Part shown: positions 1 through 8,187 of the stretch, in pieces
How positions within the stretch are numbered: the first letter of the stretch is position 1
Layout of the letters: each line of letters starts with the position of its first letter
Assembly: GCA_023230485.1 (NCBI GenBank)
Contig: JALNXG010000069.1
Span: forward strand, 1 to 19,339
Direction of reading: 5' to 3'
DNA: 19,339 nt
Source of the DNA: Melioribacteraceae bacterium
GTDB taxonomy: Bacteria > Bacteroidota > Ignavibacteria > Ignavibacteriales > Melioribacteraceae
Program-made: the position numbers and the translations under genes
The notes under the pieces: generated by a model
The model's database searches: none
What the model was told of the DNA's origin: nothing
What the model saw: only the letters and a program-made list of their open reading frames with translations

Positions 1-672
1 ATGAATCAAATTGATCGCGGACATATAGATTATAAAAGCGAAGTCCTTAGGAAGTCTATTCATCTATGTTCTCTTTCGATTCCTGTAATCTATTATTTTA
101 TTACTAAAGAAACAGCTTTAGGGATACTAATCCCTTTAGCTGTTTTTTCATTAATAGTAGATCTTGGGCGGTATAAAAAAAATACTAAACTAAGTAAATA
201 CTTTTACGCAGTATTTGGATTTATGCTTCGCGAACACGAGAAAGACCACAAAAAGAAAAATCTTAGTGGTGCTACCTATGTTCTCCTTTCAGCTGTAATA
301 GTAATTTTAATTTTCCCTAAAGTATTAGTTGTTACGGCTTTCACAGTTTTAATCGTGGGTGATATCGCCGCCGCTCTCATAGGAAGAAAATTTGGAACAA
401 TAAAATTTTTAGATAAAAGTCTTCAGGGTACTTTGGCTTTCTTTTTCTTTTCTTGCATTGTCGTTTTTCTTACTCCTAAGGTAAATGGAGATGTTCAAGA
501 ATATTTGATCGGCATTATAGCTGTTGCTATTGGTGCAATTGCGGAAAATGTTTCATCTCGTTTTGCAGATGATAATCTTATAATCCCTATAAGTGTTTCA
601 TTAGCTATGCTTATAATGTATCATCTATTTTTACCTGATATGGCTTTAGTTCTTGCAAACGTACCAAATTGA
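1..672 (+). CDS. SEC59/VTE5/DGK1-type CTP-dependent lipid kinase (polyprenol, phytol or diacylglycerol kinase-like)
   Basis: This is a polytopic membrane protein of 223 aa. It looks like the dolichol kinase / phytol kinase / CTP-dependent diacylglycerol kinase family, which phosphorylates a lipid alcohol in the membrane using CTP. Visible signatures are the N-terminal E-x-x-R-K-x-x-H motif (E14, R17, K18, H21), a GDIAAALIGRKFG segment (about 120-132) followed by KSLQGTLAFF (139-148), and ADDNLIIP near 189-196. About six to seven hydrophobic segments cover most of the chain. The substrate cannot be told from sequence; bacterial members are often annotated loosely as phosphatidate cytidylyltransferase. 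The ATG is the first base of the window, so the upstream region is unseen and a longer start cannot be excluded, although the N-terminus looks natural. The next gene follows after 53 nt on the same strand. Confidence 0.75.
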   Translation: MNQIDRGHIDYKSEVLRKSIHLCSLSIPVIYYFITKETALGILIPLAVFSLIVDLGRYKKNTKLSKYFYAVFGFMLREHEKDHKKKNLSGATYVLLSAVIVILIFPKVLVVTAFTVLIVGDIAAALIGRKFGTIKFLDKSLQGTLAFFFFSCIVVFLTPKVNGDVQEYLIGIIAVAIGAIAENVSSRFADDNLIIPISVSLAMLIMYHLFLPDMALVLANVPN

Positions 673-725
673 TAGGGAACAATTAAACCACCTTTTAGTA
701 TAATATTAAAAAACATCCTAATTTT

Positions 726-1817
726 ATGAATATATCTAAATTATTAGTAGTTGCTTTTGTCGCAATCCAATTATTTTCCACAGGTTGTGGAGAAAATAAA
801 AATCGTGCTATCGGAAATGAAGACGATATTTATATCGTCGCGGATTCAGTTGAGTTTGCTGAAATTGAAGGAGCTTTATTAACAGTATTTGGTAAAATTA
901 TATATACTCCGCAATCAGAAAGCATGTTTAATCTTATCCGAAAGAATTATTCGGATTTAGAAAAGGTAAAGAAATATAAAAATGTAATTATTGCCGCCCC
1001 TATCAATTCTGGGTCTCTTACTTCTAAATATATAAATTCCGTCCTAAGTAAAGATGTAATTAAACTCGTTCAAGAAGATTCCACTTCGATAATTAATAAA
1101 AATGATTTATGGTCGAGAGATCAATTAGTGATGTTTATAAGTGCATCATCAATTGAAAAATTATCTCAGATAATACTTAATAATCACGAAAATTTAATAT
1201 ACTATTTCCAAAAAGCTTCCGATACGAGATTAAAAAAGAGTTTATATAACCCTACTTATGAAGATAAATTAGTGGAAGCGAAATTGCTTAAAAGTTATGA
1301 TTGGTTAATCTATGTTCAGACCGATTTTAAGTTAGCATTGGATAAACCTGAAGATAATTTTGTTTGGTTGCGCCGTTCTCCTGGAAGTGATATGGAAAGA
1401 TGGATTTTTGTTCATTGGATAGAAAATTCTTCACCGGCTCTATTAAATTCCGATTCGATTAATGCTATTAGAAATAGAATGACAGAAAAGTATTACACCA
1501 CTTCTAATGATTCGGCTTATGTAGAAATTACAAATGATTTTAGGACTTCAAAGGAAGTAAATTTTAATAATAAATATGCTATCATGACTCAAGGGCTTTG
1601 GAATATGAGTGATGGAAGTATGGGTGGCCCATTTATAAGTTACACTTTCTATGATGAGGCTTCAAAACGTCTTTATATGGTTGATGGCTCTATTTATGCT
1701 CCTAAGTATTATAAAAAATTATTGATTCAGCAGGTGGATGTAATTCTGAAATCATTCCTTACAGGCAAAGAAGTTACTAAAGACCAGAGGGAAATGTTAT
1801 TTGATGAGTTGGAATAA
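726..1817 (+). CDS. DUF4837 family lipoprotein
   Basis: This 363-aa protein begins with a basic/hydrophobic leader and a lipobox-like S-T-G-C with the predicted lipidated Cys at residue 21, so it is probably a cell-envelope lipoprotein. The C-terminal half has the features I associate with DUF4837 of Bacteroidota and relatives: GLWNMSDGSMGGPFISYTF (about 291-309), then a hydrophobic strand, YAPKYYKK, and a terminal helix. The function of the family is not known, and I infer none. A TATAAT-like element at 699-704 lies 21 bp before the ATG, with no good -35 at normal spacing. The 3' end overlaps the end of the convergent glnE gene by 21 nt, so there is no room for an independent terminator between them. 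Confidence 0.75.
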   Translation: MNISKLLVVAFVAIQLFSTGCGENKNRAIGNEDDIYIVADSVEFAEIEGALLTVFGKIIYTPQSESMFNLIRKNYSDLEKVKKYKNVIIAAPINSGSLTSKYINSVLSKDVIKLVQEDSTSIINKNDLWSRDQLVMFISASSIEKLSQIILNNHENLIYYFQKASDTRLKKSLYNPTYEDKLVEAKLLKSYDWLIYVQTDFKLALDKPEDNFVWLRRSPGSDMERWIFVHWIENSSPALLNSDSINAIRNRMTEKYYTTSNDSAYVEITNDFRTSKEVNFNNKYAIMTQGLWNMSDGSMGGPFISYTFYDEASKRLYMVDGSIYAPKYYKKLLIQQVDVILKSFLTGKEVTKDQREMLFDELE

Positions 1818-4577
1818 ACGATGAATATTTGTCATAAGTTCCGATATTTCTTTGTTTAGATTTTCTCCTTTTTTGATTCGATAAAAATCGTTTAAGCATT
1901 TGAGTTTTTCTTTTTCTTCAGGAAGCACAGAATTTCGTGAGTTTAATACTATTTGAAGAGTGTTTTCTAATTTCTTCAATTTTTCGAAAGTATCTTTTAA
2001 TTGGCTGGCAACATTATCGCCTAATAAATTATTCAACATCCGCAATCGAAATAGAAAATCTTTTCCAAGTGCTTTTTTATAGAGTACCGAATCTGTCATA
2101 ATAAAATAATTCAAGTAAAACTCCAAAGTTAAAAAACCGCCCTTCTGTTTTTTCAAATTAATGCTTTTGGTAATGTTAGAGAATGATTCTGAGATTACTT
2201 TTTTTTGCATCTCGAAAATTTCTCTTTTTATTTCATCTATATCGCGATTTGCTAATTCTCGAATAATTTGATTTAAAAAATCGTTATATAAAGTAATATT
2301 CCCTGATACGAAACAGATTTTTGATAATGCTTGAAATTCCCAAATCTTAGCTCTTGTTTTTATATATTTTTTATAATTTTCAATATCCCATATTAATTGG
2401 CTACTCTTTCCTTCGGGTCTTAATCTAAAATCAACTGAAAATGGATAAATGACTTTTTTTAGATCTTCGATTTTATCAGAAATGTTTTTATTTAATTCAA
2501 TTGATTTTTTAAAATTAATCGAAACGATTATTAGATCGATATCGGAATTTAAAGTCATATTCCCGGTAGCAGTACTTCCTAATGTGGCAACAAAATAATC
2601 ACTATCATTTAGATGCTCTGTGAAAAATTGATTTAGTAGAAAATTTGTTTGAGCTGAAATTGATTTTCCTAATTTTTTGAAATTTGATAATCGCAATGTA
2701 AATTGGAAAGTTAGTATAAAGGATAATTCTTCTAGTGTGAGATTTTTTATTGATTCATTATCTATCGAATTAAACACCCTTCTTGTTAATAGAAATTCAC
2801 CTGCTTTTTTATTAAATAATAAGTATTCAGTTCCTCTTTTGTTGTATTCAAGATTTTTGAGAAGAGCAGTTAAGAAGTTATTATTCTGAAATTCATTGTA
2901 CCATATAGAAGGGAAATTTTGTGACTTAATAAATCGTACAAAGTTTTCCAATGTAGTATCGGGATATTTAGATTTTCTCAAATAATCGAAAAGATAATTT
3001 TCAATTTCAGAGAATAATAAAATAGTTCTTTTATCAAACTCTTTTTGTTCTAGTAATCCGCTCCCACTTTGTAGATAAAGAAGATTTTTTTCAGCTCTTT
3101 TATGGTCGATAAATTTAATTTTATCAAAAGATCTTGTTGAGTTTTTACTTTCCAATAGAATTGAATTAAAAATAATTCTTACCTCTTTTCTCCGTTCAGA
3201 AAGCTTATTCTTGAAATCTACTGAATTCATATTGCCGGTATATCTCGCTAATTTTTCTAATATGTCGCCTTCAGAAGGAATCAAATGTGTTTGATTATTA
3301 TTCATCAATTGAAGAAAATGCTCAATCCTGCGATAAAATATATATGCTGCAGTATAGATTTCGGCTTCATGTATTGAAAGTATTTTGTATCCTGTAAGTA
3401 AATTAATTGCTTCGAGAGTATTGCTACTTCTTAATTCGATATTATTTCCGCCATTGATCATTTGAAGAGCTTGAACGGAAAACTCTATATCTCTTATTCC
3501 GCCGGAGAAAAGTTTTACATTATCCTCTGCTTGTAATCTCCGTTCTATATTCTCTTTCATTTTTTTTATTTGGTTTATCGGAGATTGTGTAAAAGATGCA
3601 GGATAAATAAATCGATATATATAATTGATAAATCTATTATAAAGTTGTTCATCCCCTGAACAAAAATTAATTTTAATTAGCATCTGCCTTTCCCAGTCTT
3701 CGCCTCTGGATTCGTAGTATCTTAGATAATCATTAATCGAACCGGATAAAGAAGAATTTTTTCCATCTGGTCTTAGTCTAAAATCAACTCTATAAACAAA
3801 CCCTTTCGCCGTTATTTCCGAAGAATATTTAATAAAGTTAATAGCTGCTTCAGACAGCAGTTCTTCCATATTTTTCGGTAGTATTTCATCTTCTTTGTTT
3901 TCATAAAACAGTATAAAATCAGCATCGGAACTATAATTTAATTCATTGCCGCCCAATTTACCTAAGGAACAGAGTGCATAATTATTTAAATCATAGGAAA
4001 TACTATACTTTTCTCTTACTTCCTTTATTGAAAGTTCAAATAATGTGCTTAGAATAGCATTAGCTAAAATTGATAATTCATTTGTGGTTGTTTTAAGAGA
4101 AGTGATTCCCAGTATATCCGCAGTGCCAATTCTCAAAATATATCGCCGCTTGAAATTCCTGATGGAATTTAATTTCGTCTCGAGGAACTTAAATTTATTG
4201 ATTCCCGTAATCAGTTCTTCTTTACATTTGAGGTAATCTAAATTTTGACTCATTATATTGTCATCGAATAATTGATATAGATATTCCGGATTGCGAACCA
4301 CTATGTCGGACAAATAATTACTATTCGAAGATATCGCACAGATTATTTCTAAATGGTGTGGATAAATTAAGGCATCATTAAAAAAGGAAATCTTATCATA
4401 AATGGAAGAGATAATTCGCAATAAATTACTTTCGCTTTTCTGATTTATCTGAAAATTCTTAGCTGCAATCTCTATTTTTGAAATTATTGTTTCAAAAAAT
4501 GAAGATGAAAGAGAACCTTCAAGCAATTTTAGTAGATTTTTTTGAAAATCAGATGATAAAATTTTCTTCTCTGACAA
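1797..4577 (-). CDS. glnE: Bifunctional glutamine synthetase adenylyltransferase / adenylyl-removing enzyme GlnE
   Basis: The 926-aa cytoplasmic enzyme adds AMP to, and phosphorolytically removes it from, a tyrosine of glutamine synthetase, in response to P-II and glutamine. Two nucleotidyltransferase domains are visible. The N-terminal adenylyl-removing domain has GKLGGNELNYSSDAD (206-220, D218/D220), VDFRLRPDGK (264-273) and GGIRDIEFSVQALQ (359-372). The C-terminal adenylyltransferase domain has LGSTATGNMTLNSDIDL (666-682, D679/D681) and VDFRLRPEGK (715-724). The length is close to that of E. coli GlnE. The second glycine loop is GSTATGN rather than the usual GKLGGxE. The start is TTG, preceded by GGAAA with about 7 nt spacing; no in-frame ATG fits the N-terminus better. 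The gene is divergent from secA, behind which lies its expected regulator P-II. Its 3' end overlaps the DUF4837 gene. Confidence 0.93.
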   Translation of the reverse strand: MSEKKILSSDFQKNLLKLLEGSLSSSFFETIISKIEIAAKNFQINQKSESNLLRIISSIYDKISFFNDALIYPHHLEIICAISSNSNYLSDIVVRNPEYLYQLFDDNIMSQNLDYLKCKEELITGINKFKFLETKLNSIRNFKRRYILRIGTADILGITSLKTTTNELSILANAILSTLFELSIKEVREKYSISYDLNNYALCSLGKLGGNELNYSSDADFILFYENKEDEILPKNMEELLSEAAINFIKYSSEITAKGFVYRVDFRLRPDGKNSSLSGSINDYLRYYESRGEDWERQMLIKINFCSGDEQLYNRFINYIYRFIYPASFTQSPINQIKKMKENIERRLQAEDNVKLFSGGIRDIEFSVQALQMINGGNNIELRSSNTLEAINLLTGYKILSIHEAEIYTAAYIFYRRIEHFLQLMNNNQTHLIPSEGDILEKLARYTGNMNSVDFKNKLSERRKEVRIIFNSILLESKNSTRSFDKIKFIDHKRAEKNLLYLQSGSGLLEQKEFDKRTILLFSEIENYLFDYLRKSKYPDTTLENFVRFIKSQNFPSIWYNEFQNNNFLTALLKNLEYNKRGTEYLLFNKKAGEFLLTRRVFNSIDNESIKNLTLEELSFILTFQFTLRLSNFKKLGKSISAQTNFLLNQFFTEHLNDSDYFVATLGSTATGNMTLNSDIDLIIVSINFKKSIELNKNISDKIEDLKKVIYPFSVDFRLRPEGKSSQLIWDIENYKKYIKTRAKIWEFQALSKICFVSGNITLYNDFLNQIIRELANRDIDEIKREIFEMQKKVISESFSNITKSINLKKQKGGFLTLEFYLNYFIMTDSVLYKKALGKDFLFRLRMLNNLLGDNVASQLKDTFEKLKKLENTLQIVLNSRNSVLPEEKEKLKCLNDFYRIKKGENLNKEISELMTNIHRLFQLIK

Positions 4578-4633
4578 ATGAATTTCCGTGCTTATTTAAA
4601 ATAAAACCTCATCGCCGTAAAAATAACATAAAA

Positions 4634-4664
4634 ATGAAACTAATTGTCAGTAATAATTTATAAT
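4634..4664 (+). promoter_or_regulatory. Possible secA-cluster promoter
   Basis: A perfect TATAAT (4659-4664) lies about 100 bp before the secA start. ATGAAA (4634-4639) is a weak -35 match, 19 nt upstream. The surrounding 4578-4766 region separates the divergent glnE and secA genes and must hold both promoters. AT-richness makes chance TATAAT matches common, so this is tentative. Confidence 0.25.
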
Positions 4665-4756
4665 ATAGGTGTTAAAAAGGGTATTATAGGGTCAATACGA
4701 TAACTTTGATTGAATTTCATAGTCTCTTTAATTAACTTTATTTTCTTAAAAAATTT

Positions 4757-4760
4757 GGAG
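4757..4760 (+). promoter_or_regulatory. Ribosome binding site that fixes the secA start
   Basis: GGAG ends 6 nt before the ATG at 4767. An upstream in-frame ATG at 4710 has no comparable site and would add 19 residues that do not resemble a SecA N-terminus. Confidence 0.7.
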
Positions 4761-4766
4761 AATTTG

Positions 4767-7700
4767 ATGCTTAATGCATTTTTGAAAAAGATATTTGGTG
4801 ATAAGAATACGAAGGCGATGAAAGACGTATATCCTATTGTAGATGAGATAAATGAAGAATATGAAAAACTTAAAGATCTATCCGATGACGAACTAAAGGC
4901 AAAGACAGCTGAATTTAAAAATCGTATAAATGAAGCGACCGAAGAGCTAAGAACCGAAATCGATAAATTTAAGACTATCATAAGAGATGATTCTTTTGAG
5001 GGCGATAAACACTCAATTTATGATGATGTAGAGCGTTTAGAAAAAGAATTGAATGAAAAATATGATGAAATATTAGATGAACTATTGCCGGAAGCTTTTG
5101 CCGTAGTTAAAGATACTTGCCGAAGATTAGTAGGGAAAACATGGGACGCAGCCGGTAATAAAATAGTTTGGGATATGATTCCTTATGATGTTCAGTTAAT
5201 TGGTGGTATTGTTCTACATAGCGGTAAAATTGCGGAGATGGCAACCGGTGAAGGTAAAACATTAGTAGCTACATTACCAATGTATTTGAATGCCCTCACA
5301 GGAAGAGGAATTCATATAGTTACTGTGAATGATTATCTGGCTAAACGTGATAGTGAATGGATGGGTGAGATTTTCAAGTTCCACGGTCTTACGATTGGTG
5401 TTATTCTTAATTCTATGTCGAGTGAGCAACGAATTGATATGTATAATTGCGACATCACTTATGGTACTAATAATGAATTTGGTTTTGATTACCTTCGTGA
5501 TAATATGGCGGTATCGAAAGAGAATTGTGTCCATCGCGGTTATAACTATGCGATAGTTGATGAGGTTGATTCAGTATTAATAGATGAAGCGAGAACACCA
5601 TTAATTATATCAGGTCCGGTGGGTTCATCTGAACATAAGTTTGATGAGATGAAACCAAAGGTTGAACGTCTTTTCAGAAAGCAAGCAAACCTCGTTGCTT
5701 CCATAGTAAGTGAGTCAGATGAACTTCTTACATCCGGTAATGCAAAAGATAAAGAGAAGGCAGGTATCTATTTATTAAGAGCGCAAAGAGGATATCCGAA
5801 AAATAAAAAGCTCTTAAAAATGATGAGTGAACCGGAATACAAAAAATTAGTTCAGCAAACGGAATTAGAGTTTCTAAGAGATAATGGAAAGAGAATGCCG
5901 GAGATTGATGAAGAGCTTTATTATGCAATCGAAGAAAAAAATCATCAAATCGATTTAACCGAAAAAGGAAGAGAAGAATTAGCCCTTGGTACTGCTGAAG
6001 GAAAAGATCTATTTGTACTGCCTGATCTTGGTCTTGAAATAAGTAAAATTGAAAATGATGCGGATATTATCCCTGACGAAAAAGTAAAATTAAAGGATGG
6101 ACTTTATCATACCTATTCAGAAAGATCGGATAGAATTCACACTCTTAATCAGCTCCTTCGAGCATATACACTGTATGAAAAAGATGATGAATATGTAATA
6201 ACAGAAGATGGTAAAATCGCTATCGTTGATGAATTTACTGGTCGTGTTCTTCCGGGAAGAAGATATTCTGATGGTCTTCATCAAGCAATTGAAGCAAAAG
6301 AATCTGTAAAAGTTGAACGAGATACTCAAACCTTAGCGACTATTACACTTCAGAATTATTTCCGTTTATATAGAAAATTATCGGGAATGACCGGTACTGC
6401 CGAAACTGAAGAATCGGAGTTTTTTGAAATCTATAAATTGGAAGTTGTCGTTATCCCAACAAATAGACCAATTACTAGAGATGATGAAGATGACGCAATT
6501 TATAGAACACGAAGAGAGAAGTTTAATGCAGTTATTGAAATGATAAAAGTATTACAAGGAGAAAAAAGGCCGGTACTTGTTGGAACTACAAGCGTTGATG
6601 TATCTGAAACATTGAGTAAGATGTTAACACGTCAAGGTGTAAAGCATAATGTACTTAATGCCAAACAGCATCAGAGAGAAGCAGAAGTGGTAGCTTTCGC
6701 CGGACAGCCCGGTGCTGTAACTATTGCAACTAACATGGCTGGTCGTGGTACCGATATTAAGCTTGGTACAGGTGTAGTTGATAAAGGGGGTCTTTATATT
6801 CTCGGTACAGAACGACATGAATCGCGACGTATCGATAGGCAGCTTCGTGGTCGATCAGGAAGACAAGGAGACCCGGGTACAACTAAATTTTTCATCTCTT
6901 TAGATGATGATTTAATGCGTCTTTTCGGAAGTGATCGTGTAACTAATGTTATGAGCCGACTTGGTATGGAAGAGGGTGAAGCTATTCAGCATCCTCTTAT
7001 TACAAAATCAGTTGAAAGAGCGCAAAAAAAGGTCGAAGAGAATAACTTTGCAATTAGAAAACGTTTGCTTGAATATGATAACGTTATGAATCAGCAGAGA
7101 GAAGTCGTTTATTCACGTAGAAGACAAGCACTTGAAGGAGAAAGACTTAAAGATGAAATTTTTGATTACTTGGATGAGTATTTAGAATCAGTCATTGATA
7201 AGCATTATGAAGAAGGAAATATTGAAGAATTGAGAAGTGAATTACTTCAAAATTTACTTGTAGATTTTAAGATTGAACCGGAAGTATGGCAGTCGCTTGG
7301 TAAGGAGGGTGTAAAAGAAAAGATCTTTGAAGCATCGAAAGATTTTTATGCAAGAAAAGAAGAGATGCTTACAAGTGAATTAATGGCAAGATTAGAGAGA
7401 TTTGCTGTTCTTAGTGTAATTGATGAAAAATGGAAAGACCATTTAAGAGAGATGGATGATCTCAAAGAGGGTATTGGACTTAGAGCTTACGGTCAGAAAG
7501 ACCCATTACTTGAATATAAAGGTGAAGCATTTAATTTATTCTTATCTTTATTAGACCAGATAAGAAATGATGTTGTTTCTTTCTGTTTTAAGTTCTTCCC
7601 GCAGACACAAGAATCAATTCAGGGAAGAAGAAGAGAACCTGCTCAAAGATTAAGAACAATTAAAGATTCATCGGATAATATGGGACTTCAGGCAAGACCT

Positions 7701-7820
7701 CTTGAAGGAACAGAACAGAGAGGGAAAGTCCAACCTATCAAAGTTGAAGAAAAAGTTGGCAGAAATGATCCTTGCCCTTGCGGAAGCGGTAAAAAATATA
7801 AAAATTGCTGTGGTGCGTAA
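4767..7820 (+). CDS. secA: Preprotein translocase ATPase SecA
   Basis: This is the motor ATPase that drives unfolded preproteins through the SecYEG channel. From the chosen ATG it is 1017 aa. Visible elements in order are Walker A ATGEGKT (159-165), GTNNEFGFDYLRDNM (233-247), Walker B DEVDSVLIDEARTPLI (265-280), MTGTAETE (541-548), NMAGRGTDIKLG (656-667), RQLRGRSGRQGDPG (691-704), the scaffold/helical wing region, and a C-terminal zinc-binding tail DPCPCGSGKKYKNCC (1001-1015) with Cys 1003, 1005, 1014 and 1015. It is longer than E. coli SecA (about 900 aa). The extra length is mainly about 300-400, within the pre-protein cross-linking region, as in Bacteroidota-type SecA. It leads a rightward cluster, with P-II 17 nt downstream. 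Confidence 0.98.
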   Translation: MLNAFLKKIFGDKNTKAMKDVYPIVDEINEEYEKLKDLSDDELKAKTAEFKNRINEATEELRTEIDKFKTIIRDDSFEGDKHSIYDDVERLEKELNEKYDEILDELLPEAFAVVKDTCRRLVGKTWDAAGNKIVWDMIPYDVQLIGGIVLHSGKIAEMATGEGKTLVATLPMYLNALTGRGIHIVTVNDYLAKRDSEWMGEIFKFHGLTIGVILNSMSSEQRIDMYNCDITYGTNNEFGFDYLRDNMAVSKENCVHRGYNYAIVDEVDSVLIDEARTPLIISGPVGSSEHKFDEMKPKVERLFRKQANLVASIVSESDELLTSGNAKDKEKAGIYLLRAQRGYPKNKKLLKMMSEPEYKKLVQQTELEFLRDNGKRMPEIDEELYYAIEEKNHQIDLTEKGREELALGTAEGKDLFVLPDLGLEISKIENDADIIPDEKVKLKDGLYHTYSERSDRIHTLNQLLRAYTLYEKDDEYVITEDGKIAIVDEFTGRVLPGRRYSDGLHQAIEAKESVKVERDTQTLATITLQNYFRLYRKLSGMTGTAETEESEFFEIYKLEVVVIPTNRPITRDDEDDAIYRTRREKFNAVIEMIKVLQGEKRPVLVGTTSVDVSETLSKMLTRQGVKHNVLNAKQHQREAEVVAFAGQPGAVTIATNMAGRGTDIKLGTGVVDKGGLYILGTERHESRRIDRQLRGRSGRQGDPGTTKFFISLDDDLMRLFGSDRVTNVMSRLGMEEGEAIQHPLITKSVERAQKKVEENNFAIRKRLLEYDNVMNQQREVVYSRRRQALEGERLKDEIFDYLDEYLESVIDKHYEEGNIEELRSELLQNLLVDFKIEPEVWQSLGKEGVKEKIFEASKDFYARKEEMLTSELMARLERFAVLSVIDEKWKDHLREMDDLKEGIGLRAYGQKDPLLEYKGEAFNLFLSLLDQIRNDVVSFCFKFFPQTQESIQGRRREPAQRLRTIKDSSDNMGLQARPLEGTEQRGKVQPIKVEEKVGRNDPCPCGSGKKYKNCCGA

Positions 7821-7837
7821 AAATTTTTGGATTGATT

Positions 7838-8176
7838 ATGAAAAAAATTGAAGCTATTATCAGACCTTTCAAATTAGATGACGTAAAAGATGCGTTACTT
7901 GAAGAAGGTATTAGAGGGATGACCGTTACTGAAGTACGTGGCTATGGCAGACAGAAAGGGCATAAGGAAACTTATCGAGGGAGCGAATACCAAATCGAAT
8001 TTATTCCTAAGATTAAAATCGAAGTCGTTGTCGATGATTCATTAACTGAGAAAGTGATTGAAGCCATTCTAAAAACTGCCAAAACAGGGCAGGTCGGTGA
8101 CGGTAAAATTTTTATATATAACGTGGAGGATGCTATTAGAATAAGGACTGACGAATCAGGACCATTAGCTTTATAA
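7838..8176 (+). CDS. glnB: Nitrogen regulatory protein P-II
   Basis: The 112-aa P-II signal protein is a cytoplasmic trimer that senses 2-oxoglutarate and ATP/ADP and controls targets such as GlnE, NtrB or AmtB. The full canonical length is present. The T-loop reads GHKETYRGSEYQIEF with Tyr51 at the usual uridylylation position, and the C-terminal signature TGQVGDGKIFIYNVEDAIRIRT is intact (first half about 87-101). An in-frame ATG 33 nt upstream, inside the end of secA, is rejected because the protein aligns with known P-II from MKKIEAIIRPFK. The gene lies between secA and a TPR lipoprotein with short gaps (17 and 11 nt). It is not next to amtB or glnA in this window, so calling it GlnB rather than GlnK is an assumption. 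Confidence 0.95.
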   Translation: MKKIEAIIRPFKLDDVKDALLEEGIRGMTVTEVRGYGRQKGHKETYRGSEYQIEFIPKIKIEVVVDDSLTEKVIEAILKTAKTGQVGDGKIFIYNVEDAIRIRTDESGPLAL

Positions 8177-8180
8177 GGAA
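8175..8180 (+). promoter_or_regulatory. Ribosome binding site supporting a TTG start
   Basis: AAGGAA, overlapping the P-II stop codon, lies 7 nt before the TTG at 8188. It supports this TTG as the start of the TPR lipoprotein; the lipoprotein signal peptide begins right there. Confidence 0.6.
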
Positions 8181-8187
8181 AAACAAA

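Noticed and set aside
1..672. Truncated first gene at the window edge
   Set aside because: The frame begins with ATG and the family's N-terminal E-x-x-R-K-x-x-H motif is complete, so it looks whole, though the upstream sequence is unseen.
4710..4766. Longer SecA start
   Set aside because: The extra 19 residues are hydrophobic and not SecA-like; the GGAG site favours 4767.
4658..4981. 107-codon minus-strand open frame at the start of secA
   Set aside because: It overlaps the conserved SecA N-terminus; its Ser/Phe-rich product has no family features.
7805..7837. Longer P-II start inside secA
   Set aside because: P-II aligns at full canonical length (112 aa) from 7838, and Tyr51 then falls at the expected number.
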